The notes: generated by a model not told the origin, from the letters alone. A stretch of DNA of 64,000 nt from Nitrosopumilus oxyclinae (GCF_013407165.1 NZ_CP026994.1:372001-436000), one strand, 5' to 3'. Shown: positions 36,015 through 45,315, counted from the stretch's first letter. Program-made: numbers and translations.

Positions 36015-36599
36015 ATGGATTGTTTTAAAAAAATAACTAGCATTGTTACTCCACTTGATAAAGTAAATGTGGATACTGATCAGATTGTTCCAAAACAATT
36101 CTTAAAGCTAGTTCAAAAATCAGGATTTGGAGAATTTTTATTTTTTGATTGGAGATACGATGAGCAGAAAAATAAAAAATCTGATTTTGTCTTGAATGAT
36201 TCAAAATATGAAAATTCACAGATTCTAGTAGCAGGAGATAATTTTGGCTGCGGTTCTAGTCGTGAACATGCTGTTTGGGCCTTACTTGACTATGGATTTG
36301 CAGTAATCATTGCCCCTTCATTTGCAGATATTTTCTTTAGCAATTGTTTCAAAAACGGAGTTTTACCAATTATCTTGGATCAGAGCATTGTGGAAAAACT
36401 ACTACAAGAGACTGGTAAAATTGAAGTAGATTTAGAGGGCCAAACTATCAAAACTCCAACAGATGAAATATCCTTTGAGATTGACTCTTACCAGAAAAAA
36501 ATTCTTTTAGAAGGGTTGGATGATATTGCAATTACATATCAATATGAAGATAAAATTTCAGCTTTTGAAAAACAGTCTAAAATCCCATCTGTTTTATAA
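36015..36599 (+). CDS. leuD: 3-isopropylmalate dehydratase small subunit, bacterial type
   Basis: A 194-residue small subunit of bacterial length: [59 protein letters not shown]. Paired with the bacterial-type LeuC one base upstream. The last 23 bases overlap the convergent nucleotidyltransferase gene. Confidence 0.92.
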   Translation: MDCFKKITSIVTPLDKVNVDTDQIVPKQFLKLVQKSGFGEFLFFDWRYDEQKNKKSDFVLNDSKYENSQILVAGDNFGCGSSREHAVWALLDYGFAVIIAPSFADIFFSNCFKNGVLPIILDQSIVEKLLQETGKIEVDLEGQTIKTPTDEISFEIDSYQKKILLEGLDDIAITYQYEDKISAFEKQSKIPSVL

Positions 36600-37296
36600 T
36601 CTTCTTTACTCTTTTCTCGTTTCTCTCTAAGACCATTGGGGATTCAGCATCAATCCATTCTTTATCACCAATATCAAAGGCGCTAATTTTTCCTTCTTTG
36701 GATAGGTCTTGTAAAATATCAAATGATAGATTGATTTCCTTTTGTTTTTGTTTTGCTTTAATTTTTTTAATAATATCATTTCCTAACATGTAAACTCCAA
36801 GACACTCTGATAGTTGTAATTTCATTACTGGTTTTTCTTTAAACTCTTTTATGATTCCATTCTCTACTGTTGCAAACCCTGTCTCTTCTTTTCTTTTAGT
36901 TCTAGTTGCAACACACGCAGAACTTTTTTTCTCTTTGAAAACTTTTTTCATGTTACCAAGATCTATTGCACACAAGTTATCTACAAACCATAATACAAAT
37001 TCTGATTCGTTTTTGAGTTTGTCTGCAATGTGTAACAGGTCTCCCCCTGTACCGCTTTGTGAGTCTTGAACAAATGAAATGTTTTTTTGTTTTCCGTAAT
37101 AGTTTTTGATTTGCCCTCCCAATCCATTAAAATCTGAAATGATGATTACCTCATTTACAAAACTAAATGATTTTAGATATCTTACAATGTAATCAATCAT
37201 TGGCTTTCCATTGATTGGAGTCATTGCTTTTGGAAAATATTCAGTATATGGTTTGCCTCTGGTTCCCTTGCCGCCTGCAAGAATTACAGCCTTCAC
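36577..37296 (-). CDS. Sugar-phosphate nucleotidyltransferase
   Basis: A 239-residue GT-A-fold nucleotidyltransferase: MKAVILAGGKGTRGKPYTEY (nucleotide loop), PKAMTPINGKPMIDYIVRYL, SGTGGDLLHIADKL. It activates a sugar phosphate with NTP for glycan or nucleotide-sugar synthesis. There is no C-terminal left-handed beta-helix acetyltransferase, unlike GlmU. The specific sugar is unknown. It starts 4 bases after uS9, where many archaea have RNA polymerase subunit N. Confidence 0.85.
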   Translation of the reverse strand: MKAVILAGGKGTRGKPYTEYFPKAMTPINGKPMIDYIVRYLKSFSFVNEVIIISDFNGLGGQIKNYYGKQKNISFVQDSQSGTGGDLLHIADKLKNESEFVLWFVDNLCAIDLGNMKKVFKEKKSSACVATRTKRKEETGFATVENGIIKEFKEKPVMKLQLSECLGVYMLGNDIIKKIKAKQKQKEINLSFDILQDLSKEGKISAFDIGDKEWIDAESPMVLERNEKRVKKIIKQMGF

Positions 37297-37299
37297 AGC

Positions 37300-37749
37300 C
37301 TAACGGTATGATTTCTGCTTTCTTCTTCTTGCACCAGGTCCGCCAAATTTCTTTGGTTCTCTTCTTCTGGCATCTCCACTGACTAGGTATTTATCAAAAT
37401 CAGTGATTCGTTTTCTAAGGTCTTCTCTAGTTGATTTTGGGAAAGGATGATCTTTTGGTTCTTTTTTAGATTTGGTCCATCCTGTTAGTGCTCTTGAAAT
37501 TCCAGTTGCTATTGCACTTGCTTGACCCATAAAGCCACCGCCTCTAACTCTAACAGAAATATCGATTTTGTCTCTCAAATCTCCTGTAATCTCTAATGGT
37601 GCTAGAATAACTTCACGAGCAGTCTCTTGTGGAATCATCTCTACTGGAACGTTGTTAATTCTAACTTTGCCTTTTCCTTTAGTAATGTAAACATGTGCAC
37701 TAGCTGTTTTTCTAGTTGCAAAATAAATTTCAGTTTTTGGAGTTGTCAT
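37300..37749 (-). CDS. rps9: 30S ribosomal protein uS9
   Basis: A 149-residue S9: TRKTASAHVYITKGKGKVRI near the N-terminus, RGGGFMGQASAIATGISRAL in the middle, and the basic tail GGPGARRRKQKSYR that reaches the P-site tRNA. Overlaps uL13 by 4 bases. Confidence 0.96.
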   Translation of the reverse strand: MTTPKTEIYFATRKTASAHVYITKGKGKVRINNVPVEMIPQETAREVILAPLEITGDLRDKIDISVRVRGGGFMGQASAIATGISRALTGWTKSKKEPKDHPFPKSTREDLRKRITDFDKYLVSGDARRREPKKFGGPGARRRKQKSYR

Positions 37750-38255
37750 TCAGTCCACCCAATTATTCTACATAGTTCGCCTAGTGCTGTATAGTTTGAT
37801 GCAGTTTTTCTAATCAATGCTTTTTCAAATTGAATTTTTTCTAGTGATTTAATTTCTTGAGGGGAACCAATGTATGTTCTAAGTCTTTGATGTGCTTCTT
37901 TACCTGATGGTTTTCTATCGTATGGTAACATTTGACGAATCATTTTTGCCATCAAGGTATCTGGTCTTCTATAGTGTACAGGACCGTGTTTGTAATTGAT
38001 GATACTGTTAATTTCTAAAAATTCTCTTTGTTCTTTAATCTGATTACTTCTTGTTCCACTCATCATGATTTTTTCACAATTAACAACTGAAACTCTGTGT
38101 CCTTGCATTAGTAATTTTGCAACATTTGATGCTAGTCTTCCTGCAATGTGATTAGTTGCATCAACTACAATTGGTCTATCAGTTCGAATTACAACTTCTT
38201 GTTTGGAAGTGTTTGAATTTCTTCCAGCTGGTCTGTTGATTCTTCCATTAGCCAA
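37746..38255 (-). CDS. rpl13: 50S ribosomal protein uL13
   Basis: A 169-residue L13 with a short basic extension of about 25 residues before the domain start (VVDATNHIAGRLASNVAKLL). NYKHGPVHYRRPDTLMAKMI and MLPYDRKPSGKEA are typical. Middle gene of eL18-uL13-uS9. Confidence 0.94.
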   Translation of the reverse strand: MANGRINRPAGRNSNTSKQEVVIRTDRPIVVDATNHIAGRLASNVAKLLMQGHRVSVVNCEKIMMSGTRSNQIKEQREFLEINSIINYKHGPVHYRRPDTLMAKMIRQMLPYDRKPSGKEAHQRLRTYIGSPQEIKSLEKIQFEKALIRKTASNYTALGELCRIIGWTE

Positions 38256-38595
38256 GTAAAACGACTCCTTTTCCAGTTGGGTTTTGTTCGATTAAGTCTG
38301 AATGAGTGATTAGTTTGCCACCTTTCTCAACAATTTTTGCTGCTGCAGAACTTGAAATTGAAAATGAGAATAATGTGATTTTGTGAGAAATATTTCCTGT
38401 TCCGAGGACCTTTCCTGGGAATACTACAATGTCGTTTTCTTTGGTTAATTGATCGATTCTATTCAAATTGAGATCTCTTCTTGCAATGGATGGTTTTAGT
38501 GCATATTCTGCCAATTTTCCCCAAATTGCGGCATCATTTTTTGCTGATGCTTTCTTTAGATCTTTTGCCATGTGTATTACGACTTGACTAGTCAT
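38248..38595 (-). CDS. rpl18e: 50S ribosomal protein eL18
   Basis: A 115-residue L18e. The domain runs from LAEYALKPSIARRDLNLNRI through VVFPGKVLGTGNISHKITLF to the end. ATATAAT about 29 bases before ATG 38595 supports this start, although an internal ATG at 38571 would give the more usual MAKDLKKA beginning. First gene of the unit, with rpo3 just upstream on the same strand. Confidence 0.9.
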   Translation of the reverse strand: MTSQVVIHMAKDLKKASAKNDAAIWGKLAEYALKPSIARRDLNLNRIDQLTKENDIVVFPGKVLGTGNISHKITLFSFSISSSAAAKIVEKGGKLITHSDLIEQNPTGKGVVLLG

Positions 38596-38639
38596 GTGAA
38601 TAATGCGGTTTGAAACCCAAATATAATGTCTATGCTTAA

Positions 38640-39305
38640 TTACGCTTCAACTTGGTCAATCATTTCTTTAAATTGACCAATTCTATTGGTGACCTCGTCA
38701 ACTCCAGAAACTATGATTTGCTCTGGTTTGAGGGCTCCAGTTGATTCTACAGTTAGTACTTTGACATCTTCTTTGTCAGTATCTGTAAGTGTTGAGATGT
38801 TTGCAGAATTCCATTTTGCGTGTTCAGTTCCACGTCCTAGTCTTGCATAGCACTCAACTTTGATTCTTTGACCTGGTGCTAGATGAACGATTGGAATTTT
38901 ATCTGAAACTGGTTTAATTGTATCATCTTCTGATGATAACTCGTTAGATAGAACGGTTCTTGTAACGTCTGAATCACCAGAGTCTAAAACTAACATAACT
39001 TTGCAGTTTGAACATCCTGTCTCACTTTGACACTCACATTTTGATGGTTCATTGAATCTGCTCAAATCTGTAGTAATTGGAATTAGCCCTAATCTGTGTG
39101 CTAGTCCTTCATCTGGTAATACTGATGAATTTTCAATAACATCTACAGTATCAATTGCAAAAACTGGAACTCCGTTTAGACAAACTCGTCTAAGGGCGTT
39201 TGCATACTGTAATGGTATGCCTTTTAGCTTTACAGCTATCTTATCATTATCTTTGCTAATTACTTCTAAGGATGACAAATCTTGAAGAAAATCTTCAAAG
39301 TCCAC
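38640..39305 (-). CDS. rpo3: DNA-directed RNA polymerase subunit D (Rpo3)
   Basis: A 221-residue Rpo3, the archaeal alpha/Rpb3 homologue that nucleates polymerase assembly. LKGIPLQYANALRRVCLNGV, DEGLAHRLGLIPI and RLGRGTEHAKWNSAN are typical. A four-Cys cluster, KCECQSETGCSNCKV near residue 90-103, could bind an Fe-S cluster, as known in some archaeal D subunits. Start GTG. Divergent from the SBDS gene. Confidence 0.95.
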   Translation of the reverse strand: MDFEDFLQDLSSLEVISKDNDKIAVKLKGIPLQYANALRRVCLNGVPVFAIDTVDVIENSSVLPDEGLAHRLGLIPITTDLSRFNEPSKCECQSETGCSNCKVMLVLDSGDSDVTRTVLSNELSSEDDTIKPVSDKIPIVHLAPGQRIKVECYARLGRGTEHAKWNSANISTLTDTDKEDVKVLTVESTGALKPEQIIVSGVDEVTNRIGQFKEMIDQVEA

Positions 39306-39365
39306 ATAAAAATCTAGCTGGTTTTACGTATAGATAAATACCAAATTACCATAGATGTAATAGAA

Positions 39366-40052
39366 ATGGCAGACTATACGTTGGTTAGATATTCCTTTGA
39401 AGGTGAAAAGTTTGAAATTATGGTAAAGCCTGATCCTGCACTTGATTACAGATTGGGTAAGAAAAAGGATATTGCTTCAATCTTGGTTTCTGATGAAATT
39501 TACACTGATGCCAGCAAGGGTACAAGACCTGCTGCTGAAAAATTACTCCATGCTTTCAAAACCGAAGATCAAGCTGAAATTGCAGAAATTATTCTCAAGA
39601 AAGGTGATCTGAATCTTACAACTGATCAAAGACGAAAGATGATTGAAGAGAAGAAAAAACAGATTGTCACATTTATTGCCAAAACTTACGTTGATCCTAG
39701 AACTCACTTACCACATCCTCCAGTTAGAATTGAGCAAGCAATGAAAGATGCACGAGTATCAATTGATCCTCACAAAACAGTCGATGAGCAGGTAAAAGAT
39801 CTTGTAGAACAACTACGTTCTATAATTGCTCTAAAGTCTGAGAATCTCAAATTGGAGATTATCGTCCCTGCACAATATGCATCTCAATCATATGCAGTTC
39901 TAAAATCTGTAGGTTCTCTAAGTTCAGAAGAATGGCAAAATAATGGTTCATTAAAAGCAATACTTGAAATACCCGCTGCAGCAAGGCCAAACGTGATAGA
40001 CAGATTAGGTTCTATAACCAAGGGCTCTGCTTCAGTCGAGGTAGTTCAATAA
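39366..40052 (+). CDS. Ribosome maturation protein SBDS (Sdo1)
   Basis: A 228-residue archaeal SBDS. Domain I (FEIMVKPDPALDYRLGKKKD, then DLNLTTDQRRKMIEEKKKQI), domain II (HLPHPPVRIEQAMKDARVSI) and domain III (KLEIIVPAQYASQSYAVLKS) are all present. It helps release the anti-association factor aIF6 from the large subunit. First gene of the exosome operon, as in other archaea. Confidence 0.95.
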   Translation: MADYTLVRYSFEGEKFEIMVKPDPALDYRLGKKKDIASILVSDEIYTDASKGTRPAAEKLLHAFKTEDQAEIAEIILKKGDLNLTTDQRRKMIEEKKKQIVTFIAKTYVDPRTHLPHPPVRIEQAMKDARVSIDPHKTVDEQVKDLVEQLRSIIALKSENLKLEIIVPAQYASQSYAVLKSVGSLSSEEWQNNGSLKAILEIPAAARPNVIDRLGSITKGSASVEVVQ

Positions 40053-40735
40053 TGGATAATAAGCGAAAATATGTTATTCCAGGCGATGTTGTAACTACTG
40101 GTCCATTCAGACCTGAGCAAAATGTAATCCTTGAAGGCGAAAAGATAATTTCTACAACCATTGGTATTTCTGAAATTTATGAAGATTCAGTTCGTGTAAT
40201 TACATTAACTGGAAAATATATCCCTAAAATCGATGATCTTGTTATTGGTAAAGTAAATTCACACACTTCCTTGTCCTGGGAGTTGGACATCAATTCATGC
40301 TATGTTGGATTTTTGCCTGCACAAGATGTTTTTGGACGAGATTTTTCTGCTCATGCTGATGAACTTTCTACTAAACTAAAAACAGGAGATCTAGTGGCAG
40401 CAAGAATTGCTAATTTTGATAGAACAAGAGATCCTCTAGTTACAATCTCTGATAGAGACTTGGGTGCAATTGACTCTGGTGAATTGGTAGAAATCTCACC
40501 AAGTAAGGTTCCACGCCTAATTGGAAAGAGAGGTAGCATGATTCAGATGATAGAGATGGCAACAAATGCTGCAGTTACAATTGGTCAGAACGGCTGGGTT
40601 GTAGTTTCATGTGAGAGTCCCGAGGGATTATTAAAGGCTAAAAAAGCAATTGAAATGGTTAATCAAAAGGCACATGTTGCTAATTTGACTGACCAAATTA
40701 AAGAAATGTTAGAAATAAAGGATGATGAAACTTAA
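40052..40735 (+). CDS. rrp4: Exosome RNA-binding subunit Rrp4
   Basis: A 227-residue cap subunit of the archaeal exosome. The N-terminal domain (KYVIPGDVVTTGPFRPEQN), the S1 domain (VGFLPAQDVFGRDFSA region) and the KH domain (SPSKVPRLIGKRGSMIQMI) are in order. It feeds RNA into the Rrp41/Rrp42 ring. Its start overlaps the last base of SBDS and its end overlaps rrp41. Confidence 0.95.
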   Translation: MDNKRKYVIPGDVVTTGPFRPEQNVILEGEKIISTTIGISEIYEDSVRVITLTGKYIPKIDDLVIGKVNSHTSLSWELDINSCYVGFLPAQDVFGRDFSAHADELSTKLKTGDLVAARIANFDRTRDPLVTISDRDLGAIDSGELVEISPSKVPRLIGKRGSMIQMIEMATNAAVTIGQNGWVVVSCESPEGLLKAKKAIEMVNQKAHVANLTDQIKEMLEIKDDET

Positions 40736-41469
40736 TGGGCGGAAGAGACGCAACAATGGTCCTATTGGACGAGAATGGTATTCGCTGTGATGGTCGTAAA
40801 GTAGACGAGACACGACGAATAATGATTAGAGCCGGTGGACTAAAAAACGCTGATGGTTCTGCTTACATTGAATTTGGTGATAACAAAATTTTGGTCGGAG
40901 TTTTCGGTCCAAGAGATGTACATCCAAAACACATGTCAAACACTGATACTGGAATTTTAAGAGTTAGATATCACATGGAACCCTTCTCTGTTGGTGATAG
41001 AAAAAATCCTGCACCTTCAAGAAGAGAAATTGAAATATCCAAAGTAATCAAAGAAGCTTTAGAGCCTGCAGTAATGTTGGAGAATTTCCCAAGAACTGCA
41101 GTTGATGTATTTATCGAAGTATTACAAGCCGATGGTGGAACTAGATGTGCTGCACTTACTGCAGCATCTGTTGCACTAGCTGATGCTGGAATCCCAATGC
41201 GAGATATGGTTGCAGCAGTTGCAGCAGGAAAAGTTGCAGATACAATAATCCTTGATGTTAACAATGAAGAAGACCAAGCAGGTCAAGCAGATATGCCAAT
41301 TGGTTACATGCCAAGTCTTGATAAAATTACACTATTACAATTAGATGGAGTTTTGACTCCAGAAGAATACAAAAAATGTGTTGATGTTGGAGTAAAGGGC
41401 TGCAAAGTTGTTTACGAACTACAAAAGAAAGCACTAAAAGACAAATACTTTGGAAATGGAGGAGACTAA
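40735..41469 (+). CDS. rrp41: Exosome catalytic subunit Rrp41
   Basis: A 244-residue RNase PH-fold phosphorolytic subunit. LLDENGIRCDGRKVDETR, GVFGPRDVHPKHMSNTDTGI, VFIEVLQADGGTRCAALTAA and QADMPIGYMPSLDKITLLQL match Rrp41. It degrades RNA 3' to 5' with phosphate or adds A-rich tails. Confidence 0.96.
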   Translation: MGGRDATMVLLDENGIRCDGRKVDETRRIMIRAGGLKNADGSAYIEFGDNKILVGVFGPRDVHPKHMSNTDTGILRVRYHMEPFSVGDRKNPAPSRREIEISKVIKEALEPAVMLENFPRTAVDVFIEVLQADGGTRCAALTAASVALADAGIPMRDMVAAVAAGKVADTIILDVNNEEDQAGQADMPIGYMPSLDKITLLQLDGVLTPEEYKKCVDVGVKGCKVVYELQKKALKDKYFGNGGD

Positions 41470-41471
41470 AA

Positions 41472-42290
41472 TTGACATCTGTTTCTGTTATTGATGAACT
41501 AAAGAGAACACAAATTCTTGAATTATTAGAACAAGGAAAACGTGTTGATGGACGTGCACTTGATGAACCACGTGAACTTAAAATTGAAATTAATGCAATT
41601 CCACACGCTAATGGATCAGCCCGAGTCTATCTTGGTGATACTGAAACAATCTGTGGGGTAAAAATTAAACCTGATAGACCATTCCCAGACACTGGAGATA
41701 GAGGCCTTTTCATTTGTACTGCTGAACTCTTACCATTATCTCATCCAACTGTAGAGACTGGTCCACCACAACCACCTGTTATTGAATTAGCAAGAGTTAC
41801 TGATAGAGGAATTAGAGAAAGTCACATGGTTGATGTTTCTCAATTAGTTATTGAAAAAGACAAATCCGTAATTGGTGTATTTGCTGATATTGTTGTTGTT
41901 GATTATGATGGCAATCTCTTTGATGCATGCTCTTATGCTGCAACTGCCGCTTTACTTACATCAACTACTCCAAAATGGACTTGGACTGATGAACAACCAA
42001 CACTAGTTGAAGGTGAAGAAACTCCTTTGCCAATAACTACAATCCCAGTATCTGTAACTATGGGAAAAATTGGTAAACATATCCTAGTTGATCCAAATGG
42101 AGATGAATGGGCTAGTATGGATGCTCGTGTTACAATTACAACTGATTCTGATGGAAATATCTGCGCATTGCAAAAAGGTGGCAGTGATGGATTCACACAA
42201 GATGAAATTAATCAATGTGGTGACATCTCTGTACGTGTAGGTGCACAGATAAGAGAAAAAATAAAAGCAGCTCAAAAGGATAGTCAGTAA
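41472..42290 (+). CDS. rrp42: Exosome subunit Rrp42
   Basis: A 272-residue non-catalytic RNase PH-like partner of Rrp41 in the hexameric ring. LLEQGKRVDGRALDEPRELK, ICGVKIKPDRPFPDTGDRG and SPKW-like TTPKWTWTDEQP are visible. Start TTG two bases after rrp41. Followed by eL43 and pcc1. Confidence 0.95.
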   Translation: MTSVSVIDELKRTQILELLEQGKRVDGRALDEPRELKIEINAIPHANGSARVYLGDTETICGVKIKPDRPFPDTGDRGLFICTAELLPLSHPTVETGPPQPPVIELARVTDRGIRESHMVDVSQLVIEKDKSVIGVFADIVVVDYDGNLFDACSYAATAALLTSTTPKWTWTDEQPTLVEGEETPLPITTIPVSVTMGKIGKHILVDPNGDEWASMDARVTITTDSDGNICALQKGGSDGFTQDEINQCGDISVRVGAQIREKIKAAQKDSQ

Positions 42291-42291
42291 A

Positions 42292-42513
42292 ATGGTTAAA
42301 CACTCTAAAGCAAAAAAAGCCCTTAAAGGATTAGGTGCTCGTTACGGAATTAAACTTAGAAAACAATATTCTAAAGTTCATTTTACATTAAAAGAAAAAC
42401 GAACTTGCCCTGAGTGTGGTTCACAAAACTTTGGACGTGATGCCGTTGGAATTTGGTCTTGTAAAAAATGCAGCTATAAAGTAGCCGGAACTGCATATGA
42501 CATTAAACTTTAG
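42292..42513 (+). CDS. rpl37ae: 50S ribosomal protein eL43 (L37Ae)
   Basis: A 73-residue zinc-ribbon protein: GLGARYGIKLRKQYSKVHF, then CPECGSQNFGRD and WSCKKCSYKVAGTAY, which give the four zinc Cys. Overlaps pcc1 by 17 bases. Confidence 0.95.
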   Translation: MVKHSKAKKALKGLGARYGIKLRKQYSKVHFTLKEKRTCPECGSQNFGRDAVGIWSCKKCSYKVAGTAYDIKL

Positions 42514-42742
42514 TGCAAAAATCACAGTTGATGCAAAAGACAAGACAAAAGCAATTTTTGAATCTGTAAATACAGACAATGAATTTTATCCTGAAAATCC
42601 TGTAAAAACAAAGATGACTTTTGATAAAAAAATCACCATTGCTGTTGAAACTGATCAATTACCTCATCTTCGAGCAAACTTGAACTCTACTCTTCGATTA
42701 ATTCAAGCAAGTTATGATTCAATAGAATCGGTAAAGATATAA
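42497..42742 (+). CDS. pcc1: KEOPS complex subunit Pcc1
   Basis: An 81-residue Pcc1. The strand-helix pattern and the C-terminal LRANLNSTLRLIQASYDSI are typical. It dimerises Kae1 in the KEOPS complex that makes t6A37 in tRNA. Located after eL43, as in many archaea. Confidence 0.88.
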   Translation: MTLNFSAKITVDAKDKTKAIFESVNTDNEFYPENPVKTKMTFDKKITIAVETDQLPHLRANLNSTLRLIQASYDSIESVKI

Positions 42743-42765
42743 TGAAACAAATTTTTTGGTAAATA

Positions 42766-43167
42766 ATGTCAGCAGGACAAATGCCACCATGGCTTCAAGA
42801 GCAAATTATGAAATTACAACAAGCACAGCAGAGTCTTCAATCAGTAATGACTCAAAAACAACATCTTGAAATTGAAAATGCAGAAACAGAAAAAGCCCTT
42901 GAAGAATTACGCAAAGTTGCTGATGGTGATGCAGTGTTCAAACAAGCTGGTACTGTTTTGATTAAATCAAAAAAAGAAGAGTTGATTGCTGAATTAGAAG
43001 AACGAATTGAACTAACTAAAACACGTGCAACAGTTCTTGAAAAACAAGAAACACGTCTAAAAGAATCACTAAAAGAGCAAGAAGCAAAAATTACTGAACA
43101 AATGAAAGGTGGTGCTGCCGGTACTCCTCCAAATTCACCTCCTGTAGAAGACAACCCTAGAAAATAA
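42766..43167 (+). CDS. pfdB: Prefoldin beta subunit
   Basis: A 133-residue coiled-coil protein with a central beta-hairpin (AVFKQAGTVLIKSKKEELIA), typical of prefoldin beta. The Pro/Gly-rich tail after residue 115 is probably disordered. Partner of the alpha subunit at 3.7 kb. Confidence 0.93.
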   Translation: MSAGQMPPWLQEQIMKLQQAQQSLQSVMTQKQHLEIENAETEKALEELRKVADGDAVFKQAGTVLIKSKKEELIAELEERIELTKTRATVLEKQETRLKESLKEQEAKITEQMKGGAAGTPPNSPPVEDNPRK

Positions 43168-43214
43168 TTTCCTAGTTTCATACAAGATATTAACAATTCT
43201 TTTGTAGCAATGTT

Positions 43215-43901
43215 GTGAATTTAGAAAATCTTAGAATTGTAGTAGATGAGCGGGAGCGGAAAAGTGGAATTCCTGATTTGTTAAAATCTATTGGATTAAA
43301 CATTGAAATGAAAACACTTCCGATTGGAGATTACATTGTTGCACCTGAAACAATAGTTGAGAGAAAAAGTATTCGTGATCTTATGGCTTCTGTTTTTGAT
43401 GGTAGATTGTTTGATCAATGCTCAAGATTGAAAGAACATTTTGAGCACCCAGTAGTTCTCATGGAAGGTAATGTTGATGAAATTGAAGAGATTACTGAAA
43501 ACCCTCTGATTTTTTATGGCGCTCTCTCAACTGTAGTTTTAGATTTTAACATCCCTGTAATTCCAACACCTAGTGCTGCACATACTGCTAAACTTTTGGT
43601 TTCAATGTGCTCCAGAAAAGATACTCCTAAAGGCCCATATCTAAAAAAGATAAAAAAATCATCTGATCTGGAAAAACAACAACTTTCAGTTCTTTGCAGT
43701 TTACCTGGAATAGGAGAAAAATTTGCAGTTAGAATGCTAACTAAGTTTGGAACTCCTCTGAAAGTTTTCAGTGCCACTGCTGCAGAATTGGCAAAAGTTG
43801 AAGGTCTAGGTGATGCTCGTGCAAAAAAAATCAAAAAAACACTTGCTACTAAAAGTAAATTACTAAAAACATCAAACCAACAAACACTACACGACACTTG
43901 A
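43215..43901 (+). CDS. XPF/ERCC4-type DNA repair nuclease (short archaeal form)
   Basis: A 228-residue structure-specific endonuclease. The nuclease domain carries VDERERKSGIPDLL and the catalytic GDY...VERKS...DL pattern (IGDYIVAPETIVERKSI). The C-terminal tandem helix-hairpin-helix has LPGIGEKFAVRMLTKFG and VEGLGDARAKKIKK. There is no helicase domain, as in Crenarchaeota and this phylum, where the enzyme works with PCNA. Start GTG. Confidence 0.93.
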   Translation: MNLENLRIVVDERERKSGIPDLLKSIGLNIEMKTLPIGDYIVAPETIVERKSIRDLMASVFDGRLFDQCSRLKEHFEHPVVLMEGNVDEIEEITENPLIFYGALSTVVLDFNIPVIPTPSAAHTAKLLVSMCSRKDTPKGPYLKKIKKSSDLEKQQLSVLCSLPGIGEKFAVRMLTKFGTPLKVFSATAAELAKVEGLGDARAKKIKKTLATKSKLLKTSNQQTLHDT

Positions 43902-43934
43902 TTGAATTAATTTTCAAATTCTAACTGTATAGTT

Positions 43935-44420
43935 TTAGCTGATTTGTTTGAGTAATTTTCTTTTTAATGGAGTTCCACACATTGGACACTCTGTTCCAGT
44001 TGTGTGATTAGTTCTACATCCTGGGCAATAATGAACCCATTTTCCAACATCTGCGATACCCTTAGTCATGATAGGCCTAATTTCTAAACCTAGATTCTTG
44101 GCAACGTTTGAAATTGCAAAATCATCACTAATTATCTGACCCTTCATTTCAATACCTAATGCAATAATTGAGATATCTTGTTTTGATAACTGGGGAAAAT
44201 CTCCTGTATCTTTTGATGATTTGATTGCAGCTTTTATTGATTCAGAATCTGGTTCTCTGATTTTTAATCTGTTAGTTTCAAGTAAAGTTCCTAATGCATC
44301 ATGGTTTTTCTTTATGTGTTTAATTTCTTCATAAACTAGTGAGGTTGTGTAGCAATCATCTGATGATCTAAACGGTACTCCTGCATAAAATGCACTGGCG
44401 TCTAAAATTCTAAAATCCAA
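43935..44420 (-). CDS. nob1: rRNA maturation endonuclease Nob1
   Basis: A 161-residue PIN-domain nuclease plus zinc ribbon that trims the 16S rRNA 3' end. The first PIN Asp is in RILDASAFYAG. Other acidic residues are at TSLVYEEIKHI and LSKQDISIIALG / ISDDFAISNVAKNLG. The zinc ribbon is HYCPGCRTNH and ECPMCGTPL. Overlaps NAD kinase by 11 bases. Confidence 0.92.
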   Translation of the reverse strand: MDFRILDASAFYAGVPFRSSDDCYTTSLVYEEIKHIKKNHDALGTLLETNRLKIREPDSESIKAAIKSSKDTGDFPQLSKQDISIIALGIEMKGQIISDDFAISNVAKNLGLEIRPIMTKGIADVGKWVHYCPGCRTNHTTGTECPMCGTPLKRKLLKQIS

Positions 44421-45225
44421 GCTTGCTCATCTGTCTTAGTCCTCTCTTCTTTAATCTTAGAAAGACTGCATGTTTTTTGTATCTTTTAATGGTGATTGGT
44501 TCTCCATATCCTGCCGATTTGACTACTTGTGCATCCATTGCAATATGGCAATCATGAGTAGATGTAATTTCTATTTTTTCATCTGGAACAATCAATGATG
44601 CTAATCTGTACACTGGTGCGACAGGTGTTATGATTAAAACATCTAAACTTTCATGCAGAATTGGACCTCCTAATGAAAAAGAATGACCTGTAGAACCACT
44701 TGGTGTTGCAATTATCACTCCATCCATTTTTTGCTTTACTGTGTCGTCTTGAAATTTAATTGTAATCTCTGCAGTTTTAGTCAAGTTTGTTCTAGTGATG
44801 TAAATTTCATTTAGTGCTGGTGGAAATTCTTTTCCTCCACAAGATGCAACAACTCTAATTCTTTTATCTAAAAAGAAATTATCTTTTACAATTTGTTCAA
44901 TTGCATCATCAATTTCTTCAATTGTTATTTCTGCTAAAATCCCTCTATTTCCTCCTACGTTGATAGTCAGAATTGGAGTCTCATTTTCCAAGTTTCTAAA
45001 TACACGAAGTGTTGTTCCATCTCCCCCTAAGGTGATGACCAGGTCTAGTCTTTCCTTTTTTAATTCCTCCAAGGCCTCTATCTGTTTTGCGCCCTCAACT
45101 TCAATTGGAGAAATAGTAAATACTGTAATTTTTTTTGCTAATAGCTTTTTTGTAACGTCTTTTGCAGCTTGCTCTGAATCTTTGGACCCTACCTTGCTAA
45201 CTACTGCTACTTTTTCTAATTTCAA
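44410..45225 (-). CDS. nadK: NAD kinase
   Basis: A 271-residue enzyme that phosphorylates NAD to NADP. The GGDGT motif (ITLGGDGTTLRVFRN, near residue 67), NVGGNRGILAEI, and GVIIATPSGSTGHSFSLGGP are present. Start TTG, with an ATTTTTAAG box about 26-33 bases upstream. Confidence 0.94.
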   Translation of the reverse strand: MKLEKVAVVSKVGSKDSEQAAKDVTKKLLAKKITVFTISPIEVEGAKQIEALEELKKERLDLVITLGGDGTTLRVFRNLENETPILTINVGGNRGILAEITIEEIDDAIEQIVKDNFFLDKRIRVVASCGGKEFPPALNEIYITRTNLTKTAEITIKFQDDTVKQKMDGVIIATPSGSTGHSFSLGGPILHESLDVLIITPVAPVYRLASLIVPDEKIEITSTHDCHIAMDAQVVKSAGYGEPITIKRYKKHAVFLRLKKRGLRQMSKLGF

Positions 45226-45315
45226 GCAGTTCTTCTGAATCGTATTTACTTAAAAATGATATTTTTCCTATCCTTTGGAAAAACAAATAAGTATGAAAAC
45301 AAATCCGTACAAATT

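Noticed and set aside
32837-36599. Recent tandem duplication of leuCD
   Set aside because: The two pairs differ in length and in most residues outside catalytic motifs, so they are separate lineages.
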